Assembly: GCA_963662175.1 (NCBI GenBank)
Contig: OY759219.1
Coordinates: 23,354,908 to 23,418,907, forward strand
DNA from: Aradus depressus
Lineage: Eukaryota; Arthropoda; Insecta; Hemiptera; Aradidae
Length of the DNA: 64,000 bases
Direction of reading: 5' to 3'
The stretch's first letter is position 1. Each line of letters opens with the position of its first letter. Below, in pieces: positions 55,005-64,000 of the stretch. The position numbers and the translations under genes are program-made. Under the pieces are notes generated by a model. That model ran no database searches, was not told the origin of the DNA, and saw nothing but the letters and a program-made list of their open reading frames with translations.

Positions 55005-55816
55005 CATAAATATATATATATAAAATCTAATATCTGTATGTTTGTGTTTAATAGCCTCCTAAACTTCGATCTGATGTTGGTGTTATGTTCAGCAATTATG
55101 TTCGTCGAGCCACCGAGAAGGTTTAGAACATAGTTTTATCCCATCCTTAACCTCCACGCACCCACCCAGGGCCTAAGTATAAATATAGTGCTAGCTCATT
55201 ATCGGATGGTTGAATTTTCATGGAATTTCCCATGTAGTAGTTTCAAAAGCAAAATAAAAAAATTGGCTGTGACGTCTCAACGTTTTGGATGTGAGAGGCG
55301 GGGGTGCATTAATGCTGAAGGGATTTCACATGTAACTTTCTTGAATATGCGATGTAGCCCTAATTTTAAAAGGGTGAGTTTCCTAAGCAAGTATTACCTA
55401 GGAGGTCCAACGTTCCCAACTACGTACTAGCTGTGATCCCCAGCGGTCCTAAGAACTTACTAACTGTGGATTCCGCCGTTGCAAGGACGATAATTCCTCT
55501 GGTCACAAGCGTTCTTACCCACTGGCTAGGATGTCCAGCGATGCTAAGTATTTACTGCCTGTGGTTTCCGCCGTTGAAAGGAGCATAGTAGCTATGGTGC
55601 CCAGGGGTCCTAAACACTTACTAGCTGGGGTGTTCGCCACTGCAAAGCAGGTACCAGCTGAGGTGTCTGCCGTGAAGGACTATGAGTCTTTTTCCATATG
55701 AATAATTCAAAATTATAACATTATGAATGTCCTGTTTAAGAAATGAATAGGATTCGGATGAGAGATATAAGGAGAAAAGTCAATATTCCCCGGGCAACGT
55801 CGGGTATTACTGCTAG
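55005..55816 (+). mobile_element. non-autonomous Helitron
   Basis: The 5' region has the AT run and 'taatatctgtatgtttgtgt' seen at Helitron starts. The 3' end has a GC hairpin (CCCG..CGGG within 'cccgggcaacgtcggg') a few bases before CTAG, followed by T, the usual 3' signature. The interior carries a minisatellite. There is no Rep/helicase ORF. The exact 5' end is uncertain. Confidence 0.7.
55415..55685 (+). repeat. minisatellite, about nine diverged units of about 30 bp
   Basis: Alternating units like 'cttactaactgtggattccg' followed by 'ccgttgcaagga' or 'gcggtcctaagaa' recur through the region, typical of Helitron interiors. Confidence 0.7.
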
Positions 55817-56042
55817 TTTAATTATAAATGTTGAGGTATGTCCATACTTGTAGACAAAATCGCGCAACTTTTTTTTAAATTTTTTTTATTCAACGTCGCA
55901 TCGACTTCACGATCATTGTAGTTTGTGCAGACAGTCAGTACATGTACTGTGAGCTCTGTGCAGTCTTGGTTGCAGGAGCATGTCAGCTGTTCAAGTCCAA
56001 CAGATAAAATTACTCCCGAACAACGCTGGGTGAACCTGCTAG
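55817..56042 (+). mobile_element. second Helitron 3' terminus
   Basis: 'actcccgaacaacgctgggt' then 'gaacctgctag' with T following matches the 3' form of the preceding Helitron. Only the last part of this element is identified. Confidence 0.55.
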
Positions 56043-56500
56043 TAAATAACGATAATTGACAATAATATAATTGGAAAAAATTTAACCGATCTCTCTAATT
56101 AGTAGTCTCAGAAATGTTAAAGGTTCTACATAAAAACTGAACCAATTTTTAATACTAGAAAAACGATGTTCGGCATTCAAGATGCTTTTAAGAAAATGAC
56201 TAAATCGTGAGTTGTTTTATCGTACCTGTTTCGAAAAAGAAAAATCACCTCTTTTATCAAAAAAAATATATATAACTAATATATGAATGTTCTCTTTGAT
56301 AATTAATGTTTTCCCATGAAATGTATACGAATCAAAATAATATAAAATACAAGTATAAATAAAAATTTTTAAGATATAAATTCCGGATTTCAGAAGGAAT
56401 TTTGAGTTCTTTTCTGTGACCTATCTTTAAGAATTAATATAAAATTAAATTGTACCTTGAGAGAGGAAGACCACCCATCAGCTGCTTACTATATATTAAA
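56043..56500. other. no recognised gene
   Basis: Unassigned AT-rich DNA. Confidence 0.4.
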
Positions 56501-56504
56501 GCAG

Positions 56505-56610
56505 TGTCGGTGAATCAGCCCAGCGCAAATTAATCGAATAAGTGTTCACTCTTCCTCTGAAACTGATTCAGTGATTTGGTCGAAAATCAATAAGTGTTTT
56601 ACTGAGGAAG
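56505..56610 (-). repeat. R1 repeat end
   Basis: 'gtcggtgaatcagccca' and 'ttggtcgaaaatcaataag' match the - orientation end of R1. Confidence 0.6.
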
Positions 56611-56837
56611 TTCGGAGTCTAAATGTTCTTACCATTTTTTCCAGAGATATTGTGGAATACATAATAAAAAATCAGAAAAATGTATGTTTTTTAAAAGTAT
56701 TGTCTATTTCACTGAATGTATCTCGGGTGTTTGGGCAAAAGGGCTTAAATCAGGAAATCTGAATTTTAGGAGGGGAATTTCTGAAGATTTGAAAAATGTC
56801 TGCAAATCAGGTAGAGCACATTTATGTTACTTGAAAT

Positions 56838-57229
56838 GTAGATGTTGATTAGCGACTGTAGATTTTAATTGTAGGAATATTGAGGGTCAGTCAAAGATGG
56901 AAAAAAACACTATTCAGATGCCAACGTTTCGATATATTTTATATCATCATCAGGGCCTACAAACATGGGGGGGGGGGGGGGGGGGGGGATCAAGATTAGA
57001 ATCACAATTAAACAAAATTAGTGTGTCGATAAACATTACTGAACGTTAAAATAGACATTGTAACAAGTTAAAAATTGAACCTGACTTACTATGGATAAAT
57101 TCCCCTATGGATCTTGATTCCCCCGCATGTTTGTAGGCCCTGATGATGATATAAAATATATCAAAACTTTGGCGTTTGAATAGTGTTGCCTGTTCTCTTC
57201 CATCTTTGACTGACCCTCAATATTCCTAC
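56838..57229. mobile_element. inverted-repeat element with facing hammerhead-like cores
   Basis: Arms (about 56871-56969 and 57125-57229) are inverted copies: 'ggaatattgagggtcagtca', 'tatattttatatcatcatca', 'gggcctacaaacat'. A 12-bp direct repeat GTTACTTGAAAT lies on both sides (56826 and 57230). The left arm on the - strand has intact boxes: CTGATGA (56953-56947), a 6-bp stem II in GATATAAAATATATC, and GAAAC (56930-56926). In the right arm on the + strand CTGATGA (57140) and the stem persist but GAAA has become AAAA (57163). A G tract of about 20 sits beside the left arm. Such cores are known from Penelope-like elements. Confidence 0.65.
56926..56960 (-). ncRNA. candidate hammerhead ribozyme core
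   Basis: CUGAUGA, helix II and GAAAC are intact, followed by GUUGGC. The ACGU palindrome at helix III would suit the dimeric form described for hammerheads, and GGC could pair with the GCC just before CUGAUGA (helix I, 3 bp). Not experimentally supported. Confidence 0.45.
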
Positions 57230-57241
57230 AGTTACTTGAAA

Positions 57242-57403
57242 TATTATTTCTATAAATTATTAAATATAAACAAAGTAAAATATTCCAACATTCAGTTGCA
57301 TTTGGTAAAAATATTTAAATGCACTTGTCCTTTGGATCACAAGACTTATTCTGACTTAGGCCCTTTTGCCCAAACAACAGAGATATATAATATATTAAGG
57401 TAG
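57242..57403. other. no recognised gene
   Basis: Unassigned; an ORF of 75 codons overlaps the element's right arm and is chance. Confidence 0.4.
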
Positions 57404-57405
57404 TA

Positions 57406-57476
57406 CAGTAGACTCTCCCCTATCCGGCGTTCTGTTAAACCAGCGCGCTCCCTTATCCGGCGCTCGCAAAATAATA
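57406..57476 (+). mobile_element. pogo/Tigger-like terminal inverted repeat, one end
   Basis: 'cagtagactctcccctatcc' after TA is the form of pogo-family ends, and 'ccttatccggcgctcgc' repeats the motif 40 bases on. The other end was not found; a SINE follows directly. Confidence 0.5.
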
Positions 57477-57489
57477 TCAAATTTGTTAA

Positions 57490-57840
57490 GAGGGCGCCGG
57501 TAGCTCAGTGGTATGCGTGCTTGACTTCTGAGCTCAAGGTTGTGGGTTCGTAGCCCGACCGAGGCCCTTAGTTTATTTTACCTGGGAGGTAAAATAAACT
57601 TAAGCACGCCGTCCTTCGGATGGGACGTTAAGCGATGGTCCCGAGCCTGTACGATGTCAGGTACTCGTTAAAGACCCCTACCCTAGATGAATAAAAATTT
57701 AGGGTAGGCAAAATTTAGGACTCCCACAGTAGAGTCGGGCTCATGTCCACCAGAGTGACAAAAGAGCGCTCTGGTAGTAGGCGATATGACCTCGTAGTTA
57801 AAGCCCGACCATGAGTCATAAAACCTAACCTAACCTAACC
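57490..57840 (+). mobile_element. SINE1, full-length reference copy, 351 bp
   Basis: A perfect 13-bp duplication TCAAATTTGTTAA flanks it (57477-57489 and 57841-57853). The head (57490-57570) has box A 'tagctcagtggta' and box B 'gggttcgtagccc', with an anticodon-arm-like CTTGA..TCAAG whose loop is 9 nt, so it is not a working tRNA. The body has a self-complementary 'gtttattttacctggg' and 'gaggtaaaataaac' stem. The tail is four AACCT-type units. Transcription is expected from the internal pol III promoter. There is no ORF; it would need a LINE for mobility. Confidence 0.96.
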
Positions 57841-58004
57841 TCAAATTTGTTAAACTAAAATTAACATTCAATTATTAGATTATCAATTATATGAGCCAAG
57901 TGTATTTACGAGCACATAATACTTCCATAACTCACGAATCTTTCATGTATTTTTTATTGTTTTGTCACAGAAACCCTCTCCTATTTGTGTGAGCAGTCAT
58001 TTTT

Positions 58005-58200
58005 CGATCAAACTATCGATTGGTTTTGGAGGGAGAGCGAAAATTTAGTTCATTATTTCGTGCTGGGGAAGTACATTGCCAATGATTTACCGACTTTTTT
58101 TTTAGTTTTTGTAATCAAGTTTTCCGACGGAAAAAAACTGAAATTCCCGTGAAAACTACATAAAATTTCAAACTGATTACATAACTTCCCCTATAAGGAA
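58005..58200 (+). repeat. R1 end with second terminal block
   Basis: 'ggttttggagggagagcgaa', 'gtgctggggaagtacattgc', then 'ttttccgacgg' and 'gattacataacttcccc'. It shows the order of the R1 terminal blocks clearly. Confidence 0.75.
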
Positions 58201-58593
58201 AATATAATAATTATTATAGATGTGTGGGCACCTTAAATGTGGAACCTCCTGGCATTTTGCCAGTTCAGTCACCTTTTAGTTAAGCCACTGGTACATAGAT
58301 ACATAAATTAAACTTTTAATAATAAAATTTAATTATTTCAAAACAAAATCTATAGAAAAAACTCAAGGTTCACCACTTTCTATAGAAAAGAAACAAAAAA
58401 CTGTTTATTATTAGAGACGCAGTTGACAACAAAAAAATAACAAACAAAAAAACAAAACAAGAAACCATTCATATGAACATCTTAAATATGAATGAATGTG
58501 AAAGTCAATCCTGTTATATACTTAGCCATCTAACAATTAAAATACATAATACTAATTCACATTTACTAGGTTCATTCAGATTAAAAAAATGTG
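58201..58593. other. no recognised gene
   Basis: Unassigned A-rich DNA. Confidence 0.4.
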
Positions 58594-58720
58594 TCGGTGA
58601 ATCACCCGGCAATGTACTTCCCCACAACGAATTCATCAATTTCATTTTTTCTTGCCCTCGAAAACGAGTCGACCATTTTCTATAATATTCATTAATTAAC
58701 CTTACATAGGGTCTCCTAAA
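58594..58720 (-). repeat. R1 end
   Basis: 'tcggtgaatcacccggcaat' and 'gtacttccccaca' are the reverse of the block at 58070-58095. Confidence 0.7.
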
Positions 58721-59245
58721 TCCAGAGATGGGCATGATCATAATCAATGTTTAAGATTACGATTATAATTTAAAAAATTGGGTGATTACTTGACTACACG
58801 ATTGTAATCGTAATCATGGCCATGATTATAATTGTAATCTAGTAATCATGTAATCATAATCATGTAATCATAATCACAATGTACACATAATTACACATCG
58901 CAAATCATCGCCTTCGATTTCCTTTCATTTTAAATTATTTTATTTTTTACACTAATAAGTAATTTTTTTAAAGTTTATTACGTAACCAAAGTGTTATTAC
59001 CATTTTTTTTAAATTTGGTACCCACAAAATATCCCGATTACAGTAATTGTCATTACATGATTACTTGATTATGATTGTATGATTACATGATTGCAATAGT
59101 AATCACGATTTCCGATTACGATTATAATCATGTTTCATTTTAGCTAGATTCACAGTGCGATAGTATCAAGTATAAAATAGCAATGATGATTAAGTTTTAT
59201 TTTCTCTGTAATCATGTAATCATTGATTACGATTAATCAACTAAA
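58721..59245. repeat. GATTAC-rich palindromic repeat region
   Basis: 'gtaatcatgtaatca' and 'gattacatgatt' recur in both senses at 58765-58880 and 59035-59130, with a unique centre. 'cagagatgggc' at the left edge (58720) is a possible hAT-type end. The mirror arrangement suggests a foldback or MITE. Confidence 0.55.
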
Positions 59246-59264
59246 TCCTCATATTTTGTGTAAA

Positions 59265-59569
59265 TAATTATATTCATTATATCGGCAGTTGTTATTGGGT
59301 TTTATTAGCTGAGCCCCCTTTCTGATTCTCTCGTTTCTTCTGCCGATTCAGTTGAAAATTAATAAGTCTATCCTTATGGGGTTTTGAATTTGCATATGAA
59401 ATATTGTGTCATTACAACGGCAGTCATCGGAAGTGAAAAATTCCCCTCTATGTTAGTCGGTGAATACGATAACTACTGATAGAATTAGTGCATCGCCACG
59501 AAATTTTATATATCAATTCAAAGCCTCCTAAGAATGACACTGATGAGGGCTCAACTCGAAAACACTAAT
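59265..59569. repeat. R1 units in both orientations
   Basis: - unit at 59270-59420 ('ctgagccccctt', 'gttgaaaattaataag') followed by a + unit ('acgataactactgatagaat', 'gccacgaaattttata'). Its final 'aaacactaat' is the target site of the next LINE. Confidence 0.7.
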
Positions 59570-60022
59570 ATTCAATTCAATTCAATTCATTATTAGCCTT
59601 TAAGAAATACATCTTTTAGGCTCAGGGTTCGGCCTGATATATACATTATTCAGTTTAAAAAAAGTACAAATAAATGAAAATAGAAAATAATAATAATAAT
59701 AAAATACAAAGTAATATAGAACCTAACTGTTAATAAACAAATTAAAACAAAAATAAAAATGGTATTTTATTTAAATACTTCAATGTCCTCTAATTTTTAG
59801 CGCCCTTACTATGTATAGTATAATATTATTGAGGTTTTGGTTGTTTTCAATGTTGAAAAGGGTCTTGTGAGGTTGCGGGCTCTTTAGTGCTTCTACCAGG
59901 TACTTTTTTCTTAGTTGGCTGAAGGCTGGACACTCCATGAAGAAATGGTGGATGTCGTCCGGTCGGTCTTCGTTGCAGACACTACAGCTGTCTTCCCTGT
60001 TGAAGAGGTAGGTCACTCCTCC
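59570..60022 (-). mobile_element. 5'-truncated LINE, 453 bp
   Basis: A 10-bp duplication AAACACTAAT flanks it (59560-59569 and 60023-60032). The - strand frame (to 59780) reads FNREDSCSVCNEDRPDDIHH then FFMECP, the ORF2 terminal knuckle. The UTR ends in a pentanucleotide (GAATT)n tail. Confidence 0.88.
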
Positions 60023-60032
60023 AAACACTAAT

Positions 60033-60142
60033 AATAATAATAATATTTTTTATTTCCTTTAAACCATAAAATTGTAATAAGATACATCATATAAGAAAAT
60101 AATAAATACTTGAAAATATGAGTACGAGAATAATAATTTTAT
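60033..60142. repeat. (AAT)n and LINE 3'-end-like repeat
   Basis: 'tttatttcctttaaaccata' followed by 'aataagatacatca' is the same 3' block as at 40540, 43880 and 44700. Confidence 0.6.
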
Positions 60143-60377
60143 ACAGTAGATAAAGTATATAATAAATACAGTAGATAAAGTATATAATAAATACAGTAGA
60201 TAAAGTATATAATAAATACAGTAGATAAAGTATATAATAAATACAGTAGATAAAGTATATAATAAATACAGTAGATAAAGTATATAATAAATACAGTAGA
60301 TAAAGTATATAATAAATACAGTAGATAAAGTATATAATAAATACAGTAGATAAAGTATATAATAAATACAGTGGATA
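60143..60377. repeat. 25-bp tandem repeat, 9 units plus a partial
   Basis: The unit 'acagtagataaagtatataa' + 'taaat' repeats exactly from 60143 to 60367; the partial unit has one change (gtgg). A 148-codon - strand frame through it is a by-product of a period not divisible by 3. Confidence 0.97.
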
Positions 60378-61170
60378 ATTTTTTTAATTTAATTAAAATA
60401 ATATTTTTTGATAAATTTTCCGGAAGTGTCTCTTTCACGACGACATAAAAGATCATAGAAGATAAAAACAAGAAAAATAAACTAGTATATAAATAATAAA
60501 AAATAATTATTAAAACATAGATTCGACAGACCTTAAAAAGGAGGGGAGGATATCTATGGAGGAACTCTTGACAAATATAAAACACGATTTTTTTATTATG
60601 GTTATTTCATTATTTTTGAACAATGAGAAAAAAATTCCTTTTCCGAAACATAAACATTTTCAGTTGAAGTTTAATTTTTCTTATAGTTTCTATTGTCTTC
60701 AAGAAGTGGGGAAGGACATTAATGGAAGTAATTCCTTTATGAGTTATATTTTTGTTTCAAAAAGAGAAGAGCAATGTTTAGTTATTCTTCCTGGTATGGT
60801 AATCGTTGTTGAGAGGGAAAATATTTTTATTTTCATCAAACTGTATTTCTAACTCTCCACGTCAAAAAAAAAAACATCCCGCTTTAAATCTAAAGTTGGA
60901 TCAGTTAATGTGAGAAAGATCATGTTTACCAAACAGAACAATAGATACCGGAACTGGACTGTTGAGTTCTCTCGTAGATCGTGTGACTGTGGACACTAAC
61001 TTTAAGAACAGTTAGGTCTGTTCTGGTCCCATTGTTAGTTCATAGTGACCCTTCGACCACTTCTTGGGCTCAAGGAACGATTCGATATGTGCATATTTAG
61101 GCAAAAAGATGAAATAATAAAACATTATCTGTGAATGTACTTCCCCAACGTAGAATTAATCAACTAAATT
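60378..61170. other. no recognised gene
   Basis: A 98-codon + strand ORF at 60556-60852 (MEELLTNIKHDFFIMVISLF...) has AT-biased composition and no recognised domain. Near 61130 a short R1 end block appears ('gtacttccccaacg'). Confidence 0.4.
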
Positions 61171-61390
61171 AACGCCGTCCTTCGAATAGCGATGGTCTCG
61201 AGCTTGTACGATGTCAGGTACTCGTTAAAGACCCCTCCTACCTTAAGTGAATAAAAATTTAGAGTAGACAAAATTTAGGACTCGCACAGTAGTGTCGGGC
61301 TCATGTCCACCAGAGTGACGAAAAAGCGCTTTGGTATTAGGCGATATGACCACGCAGTTAAAGCCCGGGCATGAGTCATAATAACTAACT
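61171..61390 (+). mobile_element. SINE1 copy, head lost
   Basis: 'acgccgtccttcgaa' to 'gcagttaaagcccgggcatg'. Confidence 0.88.
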
Positions 61391-61424
61391 ATATTTTCTC
61401 TAGGAAGAATGCTCCTTCCCCAGC

Positions 61425-61566
61425 TGTACGAAGTATTGTTATATAATAGATCAACAATTCGATGCGGAATTTTAAACGGAATTTCATGTTTTCCGACCTC
61501 TAGATTTCAATTATGAAATCAAAATGACTGTCTCTGTGTCTGTGAACACGATAACTTACTATAGTA
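61425..61566 (+). repeat. R1 unit, left half
   Basis: 'ccccagctgtacgaagtatt', 'cggaatttcatgttttccga', 'tgtctgtgaacacgataact'. It is continued at 62608 beyond the mariner insertion. Confidence 0.75.
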
Positions 61567-61700
61567 CAGGGTGTAACAAGTCGAGAGGGCGATACTTAGG
61601 GATCTTATAGTAAACTTAATTCTGAATAAAAAAGTTCCTATAAACATAGGTCCGCAAATGCTTTGTTTAAAAGTTATAATAAAAAAACGCTAATACAACA

Positions 61701-62000
61701 TTAATCACTTGAAAGTAAAGAGTAACTACAAGAATTGTTCAAAATGTCTTCTCTGTTGTCGTACCTCCGGGCAACTGAATTTATGGCTGTTAGTACCTCT
61801 TGTTCCTGTCCTCTCATTTCGTCATAAGCGCTCTGAATCCGTTCAACCAGTTCTTCCCTAGTGTTTACAGATTGCGAATAAACGTTAGTTTTTAACGCCC
61901 CCCAAACGTAAAAAACCATGGGCGTTAAGTCGGGACTTCTTGCAGGCCATCTTACTGGTCCAAAGCGTCCGACCCATCTCTTTGGATAATTTCTGTCCAT
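61701..62000 (-). pseudogene. mariner transposase C-terminal part (DDE)
   Basis: GPVRWPARSPDLTPMVFYVW is the last catalytic block of Tc1/mariner DDE transposases. The acidic residue stays as SPDLTP, while the usual 'DFFLWG' is altered to 'VFYVWG'. The central catalytic region between this and the N-terminal part is missing. Confidence 0.8.
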
Positions 62001-62098
62001 CCAATCACAAATGACTCTGCCACTATGTGCTGTACACTTCCATATGCGAAACCAGCATTTGAAGCCCGGTTCGACGTGTGCTTGTCGTCGGATTTATT

Positions 62099-62407
62099 TC
62101 AAAAGCTCTGATGATATTTTGTCTTCAATTTACATTGACTCGTGGAATAATTATTCTGGTGGGCAGCTCTGTAACACGGCCAGTTTCTCTTATTCGTTGA
62201 TAAGTAGCCTGGGATCCGTCGAAGAGGGAAACGTCTTCGGTACTCCTCAACACCTGCATCACTGTTCCCGTTACAAAAATCGTACATTCTATTTAATAGA
62301 ATATCTGCATATTCCGCATTCGTGAACATTCGCAGAATTTTATGCAAAACTGATTCACAATAAATGAGATTAGTTGCATTGAAATAGAACCCAACATTCA
62401 TAAACAT
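62099..62407 (-). pseudogene. mariner transposase N-terminal part (DUF4817-like helix-turn-helix)
   Basis: The frame contains FTNAEYADILLNRMYDFCNG then VEEYRRRFPLRRIP. The pattern 'NxEYxDxxxxYxxxxGNxxxAxxxYxxRFPxRxxP' is that of the DUF4817 DNA-binding region found in arthropod mariner-like proteins. It ends in a stop at 62099. Confidence 0.75.
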
Positions 62408-62609
62408 GAATGGTATTGAACTTTGAACCCTATTCAGACCCTAAACCCTTATACCAATTACAGGTATTTCTTTCTTTGCCCTGCAGTTTTTTGATTATAA
62501 CTTTCAAACAAAGCATTTACGGACCTATGTTTATAGGAACTTTTTTGTTCAGAATTAAGTTTACTATAAGATCTCTAAGTATCGCCCTCTCGACTTGTTA
62601 CACCCTGTA

Positions 62610-62900
62610 GAATGAATTTATCGACACGAAATTTCATATATGAATTCAAAACCCTCTCATGACGACACCTTTTGATTTTCAGTCAAATCGACCTAAAGAA
62701 AAGGGGAGACTAGGGAAGAGGCTTAACATAAAGACACTAATAACTGCCGATAGAATAATTGTATTGACACGAACACGAAATTGTATATATGTGTGAACAA
62801 AACCCCAGAAGGACAACATCTTTTAATTTTTAGCCAAATCGGCTCAAAGGGAGGGAGGATTAGGGGAGAGGCTCAACTCTATAACGCCTGTTACCTATTA
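62610..62900 (+). repeat. R1, two tandem units of about 145 bp
   Basis: Cores at about 62612 ('gaatgaatttatcgacacga') and 62755 ('gacacgaacacgaaattg'), both followed by 'tcaaatcg'- or 'ccaaatcgg'-type blocks and a G-rich stretch. This is the clearest view of the tandem unit. Confidence 0.8.
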
Positions 62901-63404
62901 TGTCTGTTAGTATCAAATAATTTGAAATTTCCAACGATTTTGAATAAAAGAATAAATTACTCATAAATTAATAGAAGAAAAGAATAAATTACTCAGGGCA
63001 ATCACAAAAATTAAAAGTGACTTCTACATCTTGTCAAAATTAGAATTATTCTGCCCGATTTTCTACCGGAATGGATAGATAACGTCTAATTTAGAAAGAC
63101 AGTTACAGGGATAAGTTCTAAAACTCTTAAAATATTCATATATGATCTTGGAGCCTTGGGTTTGATACAAACCGACCCGACAGAAGTTGCCACTGATTTT
63201 ACAGCTCACTGAAGCCCAGCCTCGTCCTAATGCCATTAGAATACGATTCAAACAATCCGACCGATCCAATTATAACAACTTCTGATTAATAAACGAACGT
63301 TTTTAGGGAGTGTTTTCTTTTGAAAAAAATCATCGATGAATCACACCGATAATTATAATAAATGTAATTTAAAAAAAATAATAAAAATTAAAAATAATTA
63401 ATAA
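62901..63404. other. no recognised gene
   Basis: Unassigned. 'agaagaaaagaataaattac' and 'aaaagaataaattact' form a short direct repeat at 62945-62995. Confidence 0.4.
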
Positions 63405-63547
63405 TATTATCACATTTCCTGTACAAATTGAATGCTAGTCTTTTACTTAATTTTGATTTCTACAGTAGAGAGCCCTAATAAAAAAAAAAAAAAAAGTTTA
63501 TGACGTGCAAATTTGAAGAAAGTGCACGTATTTAAAAAAATTGCAAT
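63405..63547 (-). mobile_element. LTR 3' fragment
   Basis: Reverse complement of the LTR 3' block: 'tatcacatttcctgta', 'ttttgatttctacagta', 'gacgtgcaaatttgaag', 'aaagtgcacgta'. It is cut at 63547 by the following SINE. Confidence 0.75.
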
Positions 63548-63858
63548 TATGCGTGCTTGTCTTCTGACCTCAAGATCGTGGGTTCGAAACCCGACCGAGG
63601 CCCTTAGTTTATTTTATCTGGGAGGTAAAATAAACGTCCTTCGGATGGGACGTTAAGCGATTGTCTCGAGCCTGTACGCTGTCAGATACTCGTTAAAGAC
63701 CCCTGCCCTAGATGAATAAAAATTTAGGGTAGGCAAAATTTAGGACTCCCACAGTAGAGTTGGGCTCATGTCCATCAGAGTGACGAAAGAGCGCTCTGGT
63801 AGTAGGCGATATGACCTCATATTTAAAGCCCGGGCATGAGTCATAAAACCTAACCTAT
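63548..63858 (+). mobile_element. SINE1 copy, head partly truncated
   Basis: Starts in the D-arm region ('atgcgtgcttgtcttctgac'), box B 'gtgggttcgaaaccc' intact, complete body, tail 'aaacctaaccta'. Confidence 0.92.
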
Positions 63859-64000
63859 AATCTGAGATGCCATAAAATTTTTCTAAATTTGAAAAAAAAA
63901 GTACTGCGTTGTATATAAGTATATAAGTCGTTTTATTTTCAAAGTTAATTTGGATCTTTTGTCTAGTACCTAGTCTTAGTAAAAGTTTTATAACGTCTGT
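63859..64000. other. unassigned right edge
   Basis: Nothing recognised before the window ends. Confidence 0.4.

Larger units (their letters stand above)
61567..62607 (-). mobile_element. Tc1/mariner element, internally deleted, 1041 bp
   Basis: Terminal inverted repeats of about 115-120 bp start CAGGGTGTAACAAGTCGAGA at the left and mirror this at the right. TA target duplication (61565-61566 and 62608-62609). The - strand retains N- and C-terminal parts of a transposase in two pieces. It lies inside an R1 unit, whose 'acgataact' and 'gaatgaatttatcgacacga' halves flank it. Probably immobile alone. Confidence 0.92.

Noticed and set aside
57490..57570. Functional tRNA gene
   Set aside because: Box A and box B are present, but the anticodon loop is 9 nt, the acceptor stem does not close properly, and the sequence continues into a repeated body. 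It is a SINE head.
60139..60585. 148-codon - strand ORF
   Set aside because: It is a translation of the 25-bp tandem repeat; the period makes all frames cycle without meeting a stop. Not a gene.

Overview
The window looks like repeat-packed, AT-rich nuclear DNA of an arthropod, most likely an insect. Evidence: widely spaced exons with GT..AG introns, no bacterial gene organisation, tRNA-derived SINEs whose 3' tails are (AACCT)n (the same sequence as the insect telomere repeat CCTAA), and a mix of non-LTR, Gypsy LTR, hAT, Tc1/mariner and Helitron elements. I cannot name the species.

Only one host protein gene is supported. It is a three-exon gene on the + strand (31102-31249, 39197-39375, 47417-47641), with phases that match across two introns of about 8 kb each, encoding 183 residues. 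The 3' part of exon 1 plus its splice donor is repeated six times in tandem with a 116-bp period. Both introns are filled with mobile elements.

1-12 kb: old repeats, SINE copies, decayed LINE ends and LTR fragments. 12.6-18.4 kb: a LINE 3' end split by a complete non-autonomous LTR retrotransposon (LTRs about 0.8 kb, 4-bp target duplication) carrying one coiled-coil ORF. 18.4-25 kb: SINEs, Jockey-like LINE pieces and an intact 502-bp hAT MITE with an 8-bp target duplication. 25.06-29.85 kb: a complete Gypsy-type retrotransposon on the - strand with 235-bp LTRs identical by eye, intact gag and pol, and a TTTAAAC slippery heptamer touching the gag stop codon. 29.9-47.6 kb: LINE and SINE copies plus the host gene. 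47.7-64 kb: LINE ends, inverted SINE pairs, Helitron ends, hammerhead-like inverted-repeat elements, an internally deleted mariner and satellite-like repeats.

Two families dominate. SINE1 (about 350 bp, tRNA-like head) has about 21 copies. A repeat called R1 here (about 145-bp units containing 'gaatgtatcgacacgaaatt') occurs in both orientations, in short tandem arrays and in palindromes, and is the usual landing site for other elements. The most notable items are the Gag-Pol frameshift signal, the exon-plus-donor tandem array, and a set of short elements with hammerhead-ribozyme-like cores (38.4, 40.85, 54.2 and 56.9/57.1 kb), one nested inside a SINE with a 12-bp target duplication. All repeat boundaries and identities were judged by eye.
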